DNA of 64,000 bases, from assembly GCA_001509375.1 (NCBI GenBank), contig LGFT01000008.1, positions 21,333 through 85,332 on the forward strand, given 5' to 3'. This stretch comes from Methanothrix harundinacea. GTDB lineage: Archaea > Halobacteriota > Methanosarcinia > Methanotrichales > Methanotrichaceae. Under the pieces are notes generated by a model. It had not been told where the DNA came from. It ran no database searches and saw nothing but the letters and a program-made list of their open reading frames with translations. Position 1 is the first letter of the stretch. Every line of letters starts with the position of its first letter. Below are positions 8,530 to 18,464 of the stretch, in pieces. The position numbers were made by a program, and so were the translations under genes.

Positions 8530-9606
8530 TTACTCCTCAAAGCGCTCTTCCAGGAGAAGGAGCTTTTTCTCCGAGGTTTCGGGGTCCTCGATCAAGACCA
8601 GGGTGTATATCCCCTCGTCGCCCAGCTCCAGGGTATCCTCAAGGCCTGAAGAGACCAGGACCTCCAGGTCGCCGGAGTAAACTGCGGCGTAATCGGTCAC
8701 CTCTCGATCCTTGACGGCCTCGAAGAGATAACCGCCCTCCTCCACCTCGGACTTCTCGTCGCCGAGCCAGACCTTGCCCCCCTCGGGAAGGCTCAGATCG
8801 GCGGGCTCGGATGCCAGGTTAGAAAATCGGAGCCATGAGGTCTTAACCTCTGGGACTCCGGCGGCGTCCTTGACCACTACCGGGTCGGAGAGGTCGATTA
8901 AAAACAATGAGGTCTTCGTCTCCGCAGCAAGGTCGAGCTCCAGGTCGAGAAGGGTGCTCTCGTCCTCGGGATCGATCACCTTCAGCCGATGGGCTCCTGG
9001 GTTGACCTTCTGGTAGGGTGACGCCTCTTCAAACTCCAGCTCGACGGCCGAAAGATCGTCGACGCCGAACTCCATCATCTCTTTCTCGGAGGAGAGGTGG
9101 ACAGCTCTGATCATCGAAGCCTGCCGATTGGCCTCTCCGGGCGTGGGCCGGGAGCTGACCTGCCAGTTGCCGCCGTCTGGGATCCTTGCCAAGGAGACGT
9201 CGCCGCCAGGGGCTTTCTTGTAACCCTTCTCGTCGACAGCTCTTCCTGACGAGTCGTTCAGCCTTATGCTGTCGCCGTCATCGCCCTGGAAGACGCCGCT
9301 CTCGATGGAGTAGACCACGAGAAAACCGCCGGCAGGGATCGTTGACCCCTCAGGGAAGCTATAAAGTCCCGGAGACCTCCGATAAGATGCGTCGGTCAGG
9401 GAGTACCCGCTGAGGTCGACCTCTTCCTCGCCCGTGTTGTAAAGCTCAACGAACTCGTCATTCATGTCCCCTATCTCGCCGTTTTCGTACCAGTCGGACG
9501 CTGCATGGGGCAGCATCTCGTTAATCACCACATCGGCGGATGCGATGCCGGATAAAGCCAAAACCAGGATCAATATCGAATATTCTCTCAAGCTCAAAGC
9601 CTCCAT
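8530..9606 (-). CDS. Secreted lamin-tail-domain protein
   Basis: Signal peptide then DVVINEMLPHAASDWYENGEIGDMNDEFVELYNTGEEEVDLSGYSLTDAS. Confidence 0.85.
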   Translation of the reverse strand: MEALSLREYSILILVLALSGIASADVVINEMLPHAASDWYENGEIGDMNDEFVELYNTGEEEVDLSGYSLTDASYRRSPGLYSFPEGSTIPAGGFLVVYSIESGVFQGDDGDSIRLNDSSGRAVDEKGYKKAPGGDVSLARIPDGGNWQVSSRPTPGEANRQASMIRAVHLSSEKEMMEFGVDDLSAVELEFEEASPYQKVNPGAHRLKVIDPEDESTLLDLELDLAAETKTSLFLIDLSDPVVVKDAAGVPEVKTSWLRFSNLASEPADLSLPEGGKVWLGDEKSEVEEGGYLFEAVKDREVTDYAAVYSGDLEVLVSSGLEDTLELGDEGIYTLVLIEDPETSEKKLLLLEERFEE

Positions 9607-10641
9607 CTAGATCATCTGGCGCTGATACGCCCAGGTTCCCTCAAGCTCCATATCAAAGTACTTCTCGAAGATCTCTCGGTGAACTGCCTCCGGGTCCACG
9701 TCGGCGAAGAGCTGGGGGTGGAACCACTGAGCGAATTGGAGGTACGTTACGATCTCTGTGAAGCCGCTGGCCATGCTTATGTCGAAGAGGTAGATCCTCC
9801 CAGTCCTGACGGATGCGAGGTCGGAGAACCCCGGCTCCGAGAGGATCTTCTCTTCTACCGTCTTCTCATAATCTTCGACCGTCGGGATATCTCCGCTGGA
9901 GCTCACCCGAGAGTAGAGGATCACATCTGGATCCTCCTCTAGGATCCACTCCCGGCTGACGTATGCCAGAGACCCTGGAAGGTCTTCTGCCACGTTCACC
10001 CCACCGGCTTCGGTGATCCTCTCACTTCCTGCGGAATCCGCGCCGCCGGTCCAATCGATGTGGCCCATGGACATGAAGTAGACCCTGGGCTTATCCTCCT
10101 CGGCGAGAGGCTTCACCCTCTCTCTTATCGTCTCATAATAGTCATATACGTAATCGCCCAGCTCCTCAGCCTCATCTTCCTTTTTCAGGATCAGGCCCAG
10201 ATCCGCTATCATGGGAAAGAGGGTGCTCAGCTGAAGCGCCCGATACCTGAGCACAGGGACGCCGTTAATCTCGATCTGCTCCTCGATCTCCTCAGGGAAG
10301 AGGGCGCCGGTCCTGCCTATTACTAGGTCTGGATTGAGGTCGAGGATCAGCTCGACGTTCACCCTGTTGGAGGCGGTGCCGACACTCGGCTTTTCCAGGA
10401 GAGCTGGCGGCATGTCGCAGTCGTCGGTCCTTCCCACCATCCGATGGGATTCGTCCAGAGCGTATATCACCTCCGCAGCGGCGGGCACGAGACAGACGAT
10501 CCTCTCGGGGGGATGGGGGACTTCCACAGCCCTTCCCGCCTCGTCGGTGACGGTCACCGTCCTCTCTGCGCCGAGGACGGTGGAAGATATCGAGGGGACA
10601 AATACGATCAATGCCAAAACCAGTGCATATCGCTTATCCAT
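9607..10641 (-). CDS. ABC transporter substrate-binding protein (BtuF/FepB-like, corrinoid/iron type)
   Basis: Signal peptide MDKRYALVLALIVFVPSISSTVLGAE; VTVTDEAGRAVEVPHPPERIVCLVPAAAEVIYALDESHRMVGRTDDCDMP. Confidence 0.85.
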   Translation of the reverse strand: MDKRYALVLALIVFVPSISSTVLGAERTVTVTDEAGRAVEVPHPPERIVCLVPAAAEVIYALDESHRMVGRTDDCDMPPALLEKPSVGTASNRVNVELILDLNPDLVIGRTGALFPEEIEEQIEINGVPVLRYRALQLSTLFPMIADLGLILKKEDEAEELGDYVYDYYETIRERVKPLAEEDKPRVYFMSMGHIDWTGGADSAGSERITEAGGVNVAEDLPGSLAYVSREWILEEDPDVILYSRVSSSGDIPTVEDYEKTVEEKILSEPGFSDLASVRTGRIYLFDISMASGFTEIVTYLQFAQWFHPQLFADVDPEAVHREIFEKYFDMELEGTWAYQRQMI

Positions 10642-10714
10642 TTCAACCTCCTCGTAGAATTCAATTAATCCGGCGGCGGTCCTCGCCTTGGCTAAAAAAT
10701 AATTTAGGTGCCGA

Positions 10715-11647
10715 TCACTCGACAAAGCTGTCGAGAACCTCGCGGGTGTGCTCGACGTAGATCTTTGCGATATCGTCGTTCTCGCCCATCCCCTTCAGGT
10801 AGACCTCGGTCTCGAAGCCCTCCTCCTCGAAGAGGGTCTTCCAGGAGTCGTCCTCATCGCCCGCCATGTCGTTGACGGCGTGATCCCCAGCGACGATCAT
10901 GAAGGGCATCAGCCTCACCTTCGAGACCCCTGACGCCTTCACCTTCGCCAGGACGTCCTCGAAGGCGGGATAGCCCTCCACAGTTCCGAGGAAGACGTTC
11001 TCGTAGTCCTTCTCGAGGATGCTGGCCATCTGAGAGTAAGCGCTGTTCGCGGGATGATGGGTGCCGTGTCCCATCAGGACGACGGCGGTCTCCCTCGGAT
11101 CTCTTGGGCTCTCCACCGCAGTTCTTTCAAGGCCCGCGGTCGTCTGGTCAAACTGGGCCTGGAGGGCTTCAGAGGTGGCCTCGTAGTCCTCGACGCTATT
11201 CAGAAGCGGCATCCCCAGAGCGAGGTTTCTGAAGGCGTAAGTCTCCCCAAGGTTGCTGAGGCACCCGACTACGTTTGCGGTGTCGTGGAACTCCTCGCCG
11301 GATATTACATGGAGGGACTGGACCGCTACGTCCTGATATCCCTCATCGTTCAGCTTCGCGAGGGCGGTGAGGGGGCTCTCGATCTCGATTCCATCCCTCT
11401 CTTTGATCTTGTTTCTTATGTAGTCGGAGGTGAAGGCGATCCTGACCTCCGCATCCGGAAACTCCTCCTGGTACATCTCACGGACGTTCTCGAAGGCGGC
11501 CTGGGCCTCCGGATAGCTCGTGCCGAAGACCACGAGGAGTACGGCTGGATTCTCCTTGACGGCCCCGGACATCTGGGCTGAAGTCGGAGCTGCCACGGCC
11601 AGAAGAACGAAGGCTGTGATCCCTGCAGCTATTTTTAACATCTTCAT
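10715..11647 (-). CDS. cbiK: Exported sirohydrochlorin cobaltochelatase CbiK-like protein
   Basis: Signal peptide MKMLKIAAGITAFVLLAVAAPTSAQ; VLLVVFGTSYPEAQAAFENVREMYQEEFP; VQSLHVISGEEFHD; GTVEGYP; MIVAGDHAVNDMAGD. Confidence 0.9.
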   Translation of the reverse strand: MKMLKIAAGITAFVLLAVAAPTSAQMSGAVKENPAVLLVVFGTSYPEAQAAFENVREMYQEEFPDAEVRIAFTSDYIRNKIKERDGIEIESPLTALAKLNDEGYQDVAVQSLHVISGEEFHDTANVVGCLSNLGETYAFRNLALGMPLLNSVEDYEATSEALQAQFDQTTAGLERTAVESPRDPRETAVVLMGHGTHHPANSAYSQMASILEKDYENVFLGTVEGYPAFEDVLAKVKASGVSKVRLMPFMIVAGDHAVNDMAGDEDDSWKTLFEEEGFETEVYLKGMGENDDIAKIYVEHTREVLDSFVE

Positions 11648-12188
11648 AACAATACCTCAAGTAAATTTGATTTAGTTCAAACAACATTTTGTATGGCTAA
11701 ATAAGTTTCGGCCAAATGCCTCTGAGAAATTAACGTATTCTGATTGATTTGGGTATTGTACCGCAACTGAGTTGATCTCACCATCTCAGATCACGCTGCG
11801 ACATTCGATCCACATAGCATTGAATCTCAGTTCGTTACCAATACTGCCTCATCGCCGCCCTTACGTAGCGTGGTGGAATACTTCCCACCTCCGCGGCGGA
11901 AGGTTTCCTGCCAGCCTCAAGCCCGAATTGAGCGGCTTTGAGCGACTCGCAAGTGTTCCGATTTCTGCATTATTCGGAAGTTGGATAGTAAACTAAATCC
12001 TTTTACAAAGTATGATGGGCATATCGCCAAGAGACGGGCTCGACGAAGATCCTGGCTTCGATCCTGGTGGCTCTTCTAATGGCGGGGGGGCACATCTGAA
12101 GGGACGTATGACTCTCTAGTCCAAGCCAGCGATATCCAAGAGCGAACGAGGTGAGCTGGCTGAGTACGACGAAAAAATTGTAGGTACC

Positions 12189-12288
12189 TACTCATCGGTG
12201 GCTTGATGAGTATGCCGTATTAGATCTATATTACGGCATCAGGTCGCCCATGAGAATGAATATGGGATTCACTTGTGGATCCATTCTC
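12189..12288. other. Three consecutive stem-loop-forming inverted repeats in an intergenic region
   Basis: TACTCATC-8nt-GATGAGTA (12189-12212), TGCCGTA-12nt-TACGGCA (12213-12238), GAGAATG-23nt-CATTCTC (12252-12288). Confidence 0.5.
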
Positions 12289-12307
12289 GTTCCAAAAATT
12301 GGATAGG

Positions 12308-13468
12308 TCAGTCCTTTACCACCTCATCGAACTCCCTCGGGCTCATGTACTGAGGCGTGTACTCTATATTCATATCTTGCAGGTCCATCACATAAGAGCG
12401 GAGGTGCTTCCTGGAACCCGCCAAAAGCCCCTGGAACACCACCCTCATGTCGTCGTTATCGGCTACTTTAAGCTCCCTTTCCAGATCCACTATGCTGATC
12501 TCCTCGAAGGTGGCCGCCACCTTTAGGGCATCCTCCTGGGACTGCATGCCTCGGGCCAGAAGTTCTTTATACAGGTTGATGAGCGTGCTATTGCTAAAGA
12601 CCCCCGGCTCGTCCTTGACGGGGAGCTTTAAATCGTACTTGTCAATGAGGGTTTTTGCCTGATCCATATGACTCTGCTCAGATCTCGCCAGATCCATGAA
12701 GATGCTCTGCTCGGTCTCCCGATAAAGTTCCTTATAGAGATCGCGAGCCACCTTTTCCTCTTCCCAGATGAAAAGGACGCCCTCTTCCTCCCTCGGGCTG
12801 AGAGTGGCCGCCGACGTTCCTGATATCTGGTCTATTGCCGTCTCATCCCCTGAAGCCAAGACGAGTATCGCCTCGCCATAGGCCACATTGTGCTTCGTGT
12901 ATCTGGACTTTGAATCGGCCATGGCCCAGATGATGGAGACGCTCTGGCCCGGTGTTAGCGCCTCGTCAAACTTGTCGCCTGTGTTCAGCCTTCTCTTGAA
13001 CTCGACGACGGTATGACCATCAACCTCCAAACCACCCGACTCCAGTATGTCGTAGCTGCCACCAAAGAAGGTGTCGTCTTCATGGGGACCGTAGTTTCCG
13101 GAGGAGTACTCGTCCAGGACGATCGCCTCGCCATCTTCAACCGTCCCCAAGATCATATCAGCATCCTTCATCCACTCCAGCGGATCAAAGCCTATCGAAA
13201 GCCAACCGGAGGTCTTTCCCCTCAGGGCCATGTATAGATGCTCCTGATCGTTCCTCCAGGAGATTTCCATCTCACCTCCCGAATAGCCGGATCTTGCAGG
13301 TCCCACCACGACCATCGTACGAGAGTATTCGTTCTCTCTTACAACTCCGTCAGGTGCCCAATCTTCGGAGGCCACACTCTCAGAAATTATTTGCTCTCCG
13401 GGGGTCTCTACGCATCCTGATAGTATGAGCAACAACACAATAGATAGAGTTAAAGAGGCTGACTTCAT
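12308..13468 (-). CDS. Lipoprotein with DOMON-like domain fused to DUF2202 (ferritin-like) domain
   Basis: Lipobox LILSGC; MEISWRNDQEHLYMALRGKTSGWLSIGFDP (DOMON); EEEGVLFIWEEEKVARDLYKELYRETEQSIFMDLARSEQSHMDQAKTLIDKY (DUF2202). Confidence 0.85.
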   Translation of the reverse strand: MKSASLTLSIVLLLILSGCVETPGEQIISESVASEDWAPDGVVRENEYSRTMVVVGPARSGYSGGEMEISWRNDQEHLYMALRGKTSGWLSIGFDPLEWMKDADMILGTVEDGEAIVLDEYSSGNYGPHEDDTFFGGSYDILESGGLEVDGHTVVEFKRRLNTGDKFDEALTPGQSVSIIWAMADSKSRYTKHNVAYGEAILVLASGDETAIDQISGTSAATLSPREEEGVLFIWEEEKVARDLYKELYRETEQSIFMDLARSEQSHMDQAKTLIDKYDLKLPVKDEPGVFSNSTLINLYKELLARGMQSQEDALKVAATFEEISIVDLERELKVADNDDMRVVFQGLLAGSRKHLRSYVMDLQDMNIEYTPQYMSPREFDEVVKD

Positions 13469-13636
13469 TTAAAACACCATTTTCAAGATAGTTTTGATAA
13501 GATATCAATATGTCGAATCCAGTCGAAAGCAGCTTTCGAAACGCCTTTATCGAAAGGGCGATTACTCTGATCGGACGATCACGAATCAAGCCGTATCCGC
13601 CTCGCGGACGAACCAACTGCAAGGAAGGTCTTCATC

Positions 13637-15430
13637 TTGAGAGAATATCTGCTGGGAAACGTCGCCATCGCCAAGGGCATTCTGGAGGCGGGGGCGGGGG
13701 TCGTCTCGGGCTATCCCGGAACCCCCTCCTCTGAGATCGTGGACTATCTTGCTCCCATCGCAAAGGAGCACGGGATCCACGTCGAATGGTCTGTGAACGA
13801 GAAGGTGGCCATGGAGGTGGCGATCGGAGCCTCTTGGACAGGGACCCGTTCCGCCGTCACCATGAAGCATGTGGGCCTGAACGTCGCCGCAGACCCCTTC
13901 ATGACTCTGGCCTATCTGGGCGTTGGAGGTGGGATGGTGGTAATCTCGGCCGACGACCCCTACTGTCACTCGTCTCAGAACGAACAGGACTCGCGGAGGT
14001 ACGCTCAGTTCGCCCGCATCCCTTGCCTCGACCCCGCCGATCCCCAGGAGGCGAGGGACATGATCCTCCGGGCTTTCAGCCTATCCGAAAAGTTCGGCCT
14101 TCCCGTGATGGTGAGACCCACCACCAGGGTCTCCCACGCAAGGGCCGATGTCGAGGTCGGCCTCCCGACAAAGAGGGTGGACAGCCCTAAATTCTTTAAG
14201 AATCCCCCCAGGAGGGTGGCGCTGCCGGTCCACGCTCGGCCCCTTCACGCCGAGCTTCTGGAGAAGCAGGCCGGGATCGAGGCGACTCTAGCGGAGGAGC
14301 TGTGGAACAGGGCCGAGATGAGAGGCGAGGTCGGAATCATCGCTTCGGGAATCGCCGGCCTCTATGCTGCGGAGGCGATAGCAGAGCTGGAGGCGGACTT
14401 ATCCCTTCTGAGGATAGGGACCTACCCGATCCCGAGGAGAAGCGTAGGCGACTTCCTCGAACGGCTCGACATGGTCCTGGTGGTCGAGGAGATGGACGCA
14501 GTCATCGAGGAGTTCGTCGAGATGGTGGCAAAGGAGCGAAACCCGGATGTGAAGATCCTGGGCAAGAGGTCGGGGTCCATCCCAGGGGTCGGAGAGCTGG
14601 ACCCCCTCATCGTGCGAAACGCCATCGCTGGTATGATTGATCTGCCGAGGAAGATGGCTCCGAAGATGAGCCCAGAAGCCCTCACCATCCTGCCGCCGAG
14701 GCCCCCCACCCTCTGTCCCGGCTGCAGCCATCGGGCGGCCTACTACGCCATGAGGAAAGCTTTCGGCAAGGACGCGGTCTTTCCGAACGACATCGGCTGC
14801 TATACCATGGGGGTCGGGATGGGGACCGTTGACACCTGCTTATGCATGGGTGCCAGCATCACCGTCGGCTCTGGGATCAGGTTCGGGGGCGAAGAGAGGC
14901 CCATATGCGCTGTCCTGGGGGACTCGACCTTCCTTCACTCGGGTCTGACGGGACTTCTCAACGCTGCCTACAACGGTGCCAGGATGACGGTCGCGATCCT
15001 CGACAACTCCATTACCGCTATGACCGGCCACCAGCCTCACCCTGGGACCGGGCGCACCGCCTGCTGTGAGCTGTCGCCCCCCTTATCCCTCGAAGACATA
15101 TGCCGGTCTCTTGGAGCGGGATCCGTCGATACCGCCGACCCCTACGACCTCGAATCCATGATCGGTGCCTTCGAGAGGGCGAGAGATCATCCGGGCCTCT
15201 CGGTGGTGGTGGCAAAACAAGCATGCGTCATCAGTGCCATGCGGGCCGGGGTCCGTCGGCCGAGGCTCGCGGTCGACAGCGAGAAGTGCGGAGGTTGCAA
15301 GATCTGCATCAAGTTCGGCTGTCCCGCCATAGAGTTCGATGGGAATGTCGCAAAGATAAACGCCCTCTGCTCGGGGTGCGGGGTCTGTGCTCAGATATGC
15401 CCTGAGAAGGCGATCGAGGTGGTGAAATGA
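13637..15430 (+). CDS. iorA: Indolepyruvate ferredoxin oxidoreductase, alpha subunit
   Basis: GNVAIAKGILEAGAGVVSGYPGTPSSEIVDYL; LCPGCSHRAAYYAMRKAFG; C-terminal CGGCKICIKFGCP / CSGCGVCAQICP; TTG start preceded by GGAAGG. Confidence 0.95.
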   Translation: MREYLLGNVAIAKGILEAGAGVVSGYPGTPSSEIVDYLAPIAKEHGIHVEWSVNEKVAMEVAIGASWTGTRSAVTMKHVGLNVAADPFMTLAYLGVGGGMVVISADDPYCHSSQNEQDSRRYAQFARIPCLDPADPQEARDMILRAFSLSEKFGLPVMVRPTTRVSHARADVEVGLPTKRVDSPKFFKNPPRRVALPVHARPLHAELLEKQAGIEATLAEELWNRAEMRGEVGIIASGIAGLYAAEAIAELEADLSLLRIGTYPIPRRSVGDFLERLDMVLVVEEMDAVIEEFVEMVAKERNPDVKILGKRSGSIPGVGELDPLIVRNAIAGMIDLPRKMAPKMSPEALTILPPRPPTLCPGCSHRAAYYAMRKAFGKDAVFPNDIGCYTMGVGMGTVDTCLCMGASITVGSGIRFGGEERPICAVLGDSTFLHSGLTGLLNAAYNGARMTVAILDNSITAMTGHQPHPGTGRTACCELSPPLSLEDICRSLGAGSVDTADPYDLESMIGAFERARDHPGLSVVVAKQACVISAMRAGVRRPRLAVDSEKCGGCKICIKFGCPAIEFDGNVAKINALCSGCGVCAQICPEKAIEVVK

Positions 15431-16014
15431 GGACATCGGAGTGCGACGTCGTCGTGGTCGGAGTAGGCGGCCAGGGGGTCATTCTGATATCTGAGATTAT
15501 AGGGAGAGCCGCCATGATGGCTGGCCTATCGGTTCGGGGGGTTGAGACCCATGGGATGGCCCAGCGGGGAGGGAGCGTCATAAATCACATCAGGGTCGGA
15601 TGCAGCTTTAGCGCCATGATTTCTCCGGGAAGCGCAGACGTCCTCCTGGCCATGGAGCCGGTGGAGGCCCTGCGTTATGCCCACTACCTATCGCCTCAAG
15701 GAGTCGCCCTGGTGAATTCAAGGCCCGTGATGCCCATCACCGTCACCACAGGCATGGCCAGCTACCCCTCCATCGAGGAGATCTTAGCCCCTCTCCGGGG
15801 GATCTGCTCACAGGTGAAACCGATGGACGCCACGGGTCTTGCTGAGGAGGCAGGAAGCCCCCAGGCGACGAACGTCGTGATGTTGGGTGCCTTATCTGAG
15901 CACCTTCCCATCGAGGAGGCCACCATCCTTTCGGCCCTCTCGGAGACGGTGCCGGCGAGGTTTTTGGAGATCAACAAAAAGGCCTTCGAACTTGGAAAAA
16001 TTGAAGTAGAATAG
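15427..16014 (+). CDS. iorB: Indolepyruvate ferredoxin oxidoreductase, beta subunit
   Basis: VVVGVGGQGVILISEIIGRAAMMAGLSVRGVETHGMAQRGGSVINHIR; 4-bp overlap with iorA. Confidence 0.95.
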   Translation: MRTSECDVVVVGVGGQGVILISEIIGRAAMMAGLSVRGVETHGMAQRGGSVINHIRVGCSFSAMISPGSADVLLAMEPVEALRYAHYLSPQGVALVNSRPVMPITVTTGMASYPSIEEILAPLRGICSQVKPMDATGLAEEAGSPQATNVVMLGALSEHLPIEEATILSALSETVPARFLEINKKAFELGKIEVE

Positions 16015-16031
16015 GCGGCATTTATCAGTCC

Positions 16032-16559
16032 ATGGCCGAAGAGAAGAAGGAGACTGGGAAGAAGGAGACGCCAGGAGCCGTTCCCCTGGGCGAGACCGAG
16101 GCGATCGACGCCCTGGCGGAGCCTCAGGTTCCCGAGAACCTCCCCGACGCCACCTGGTCTGTCGAGGAGCTCGCTGAGGTCGTCGCCAGGGAGAGCAACA
16201 TGCTCGTCAGGGCAAACGCCGTCAACGCCCTCGCCAAGAAAGGTGGGCCGGATGTGGTGGAGCCTCTCGTCTCCGCCCTGAAGGATCCAGAGGACCCCGT
16301 CAAGGCCAACGCCCTGGTGGGGCTCGCCGCCCTGGGAAGAGACCTGGTTCAGGACAGGATGGCGGAGCTCCTCCTCGACAGGGAGACGAACGAGGAGATC
16401 AGGGGCGGAGCGGCCTGGATCTTGGGCGAGATGATGGACGAGAAGTCTCTCGACATCTTGAAGAGGGCTGCCGAGGAGGATGAGAGCCCCTTTGTCCGGG
16501 TTCACGCCAAAGCCTCGATCCTCGCTCACGAGCAGGCGAGGGTTCCCGAGAAGAAGTAA
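16032..16559 (+). CDS. HEAT-repeat protein
   Basis: NAVNALAKKGGPDVVEPLVSALKDPEDPVKANALVGLAALG repeats. Confidence 0.85.
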   Translation: MAEEKKETGKKETPGAVPLGETEAIDALAEPQVPENLPDATWSVEELAEVVARESNMLVRANAVNALAKKGGPDVVEPLVSALKDPEDPVKANALVGLAALGRDLVQDRMAELLLDRETNEEIRGGAAWILGEMMDEKSLDILKRAAEEDESPFVRVHAKASILAHEQARVPEKK

Positions 16560-16694
16560 CGACATAACTACGATTATGGTGAGATCGCGGGCTTGGAGGC
16601 CTTCTGCGCCGGGCCCGAGCCTCCACCACCGCCCTCAAAGGCAACTCCCTCCAGAAAAAAAAGCTCAAGATATTCCGTTCACTTTTTCACGCCC

Positions 16695-17288
16695 ATGAGA
16701 GTATCCGTCATCCTCGGACATCCCGATCCTGGAAGCTTCAATCACGCCATAGCGGAGGCGGCGGTGGAGGCGCTGAATCAAAACGGCCACGACGTCACCT
16801 TTCACGACCTCTACGCCGAGAGGTTCGACCCGGTCCTCCCCGGTCCCGAGATCCCTAGGGACGGACCGGTTGATCCCGTCGTCAAGAGGCACTGCGACGA
16901 GATCGCGGCCGCCGACGGCATCGTCATCGTCCACCCCAACTGGTGGGGGCAGCCTCCGGCGATCCTGAAGGGCTGGGTCGACCGGGTGATGAGGCCCGGC
17001 GTCGCCTACGAGTTCCTGGAGGGGGACGGCGGCGAGGGCGTCCCCGTCGGCCTCCTGAGGGCCGAGTCCGCCCTCGTCTTCAACAGCTCCAACACCCCCG
17101 AGGAGCGGGAGATGGAGGCCTTCGGCGACCCCCTGGATACGCTCTGGAAGAACTGCGTCTTCGGCCTCTGCGGCGTCTCCATTGTTCATAGGAGGACTTT
17201 TTCAGTGGTGGTGACCAGCACCCTGGAAGAGAGGTGGAAGTGGCTCGCGGAGGTGCGGGAGATTGTCGGCGGGCAGTTTCCTGCTTAG
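16695..17288 (+). CDS. NAD(P)H dehydrogenase (quinone)/flavodoxin-fold protein
   Basis: MRVSVILGHPDPGSFNHAIAEAAVEALNQNGHDVTFHDLYAERFDPVL...IVIVHPNWWGQPPAILKGWVDRVMRPGVAYEF. Confidence 0.9.
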   Translation: MRVSVILGHPDPGSFNHAIAEAAVEALNQNGHDVTFHDLYAERFDPVLPGPEIPRDGPVDPVVKRHCDEIAAADGIVIVHPNWWGQPPAILKGWVDRVMRPGVAYEFLEGDGGEGVPVGLLRAESALVFNSSNTPEEREMEAFGDPLDTLWKNCVFGLCGVSIVHRRTFSVVVTSTLEERWKWLAEVREIVGGQFPA

Positions 17289-17614
17289 GGAGCGGAGCGG
17301 AGATAAACCCCCTATACCCAAAAAGATCACGAAAAAGCTTGGCCTGTATGAAGGTGATTAGCTGGAGGCGGGGCAGACGGAAATGTTGTGATAAAGCCGT
17401 TGGTCAAATCAGCTCAATTCAAACAGGAGCTGCTAGGCTCTTTCCAGCGGTACCTCATAGTTCTCTAATTCTCTAATAACAGAGGGAGATGAGCTTGATA
17501 TCGAGATGAAGCTCGAGGCGAGGTCTTAAACCAAAACAAAATCCACAAAAACGTTTGGAGGGACCATCCCCCCAAAAAATTCGGTACGCTGCCACAAATT
17601 CCGAGCCCGAGATC

Positions 17615-18172
17615 TCATCCTGTGATTGCTCTGAGAACTGTGTTATTCTGGGACAGCAACTCTTTGGTGAGCGTCCATCTGGCCGTATCTCCCTCAACGA
17701 AGGGCGTGTTGGCGAAGGTGATCTCATCGGGCATCGTCAAGGTTATCGTCATCACTACGTCGTTCTTATCGGCTTCTACGATCTCTTCGGGGCCGAAGAC
17801 CCGGTCTAGAGATAGCCCGAACTCATATGATCCGTTCTTTGCTGTCCAAGTTGCTCCACGTATGTCATTTACTGGGACTTTTCTCTTTGCAATCCATTCG
17901 TAGATGATGTATTCGGTGTAGTCCTCCTCGAAGGTGTAGTTCCTGCTTTCGTAGTTGGTGTTCAGCTCAGGTATGAGCTGCTGGACCTGCCAGGTAAGCT
18001 GAGAGATCTCTGACCCAGCCTGCGACTTATCGGCGATGGCGCTGAAATTAACGACTGCCATCCCCTCCTCGTCAATCACGATCTCCTGACTGGACTGTAT
18101 ACACCCAGAGAAGATGGCAGCACATAAGATGACAGCCAAAATTGTTGCTGTCTTTTTCATGTCGGGAATCAC
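17615..18172 (-). CDS. Predicted lipoprotein, unknown function
   Basis: Lipobox AAIFSGCIQ, 185 aa. Confidence 0.7.
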   Translation of the reverse strand: MIPDMKKTATILAVILCAAIFSGCIQSSQEIVIDEEGMAVVNFSAIADKSQAGSEISQLTWQVQQLIPELNTNYESRNYTFEEDYTEYIIYEWIAKRKVPVNDIRGATWTAKNGSYEFGLSLDRVFGPEEIVEADKNDVVMTITLTMPDEITFANTPFVEGDTARWTLTKELLSQNNTVLRAITG

Positions 18173-18464
18173 TTTAACCTACCTCAAACGAATACGTAGG
18201 CACAGATATTAATTATTTTCTCTGGTTCAAAAAACCAACCTCGTTTTGATGGTCTCGGTTTCATTTGCATCATCGGGTCGATTAAAATCTGGATGATTGG
18301 ATCATGGTTTTATGAGCTATAAATCGCTTCGACAGTTTTTAGTAATATCACCAAAAAAAGGTCGATGTCGGTCGCATAGGCGTAATCTGATCGAAGGGCG
18401 ATCAGGAGAAGTTTTTTCGCCGAGGAAGAGGATCGTGTCCATCCGGTAATATGATTAAAGGGGG

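Noticed and set aside
11760-12000. Possible cobalamin riboswitch upstream of cbiK
   Set aside because: No B12-box-like conserved core could be recognised on the minus strand; only hairpins further upstream are supported.
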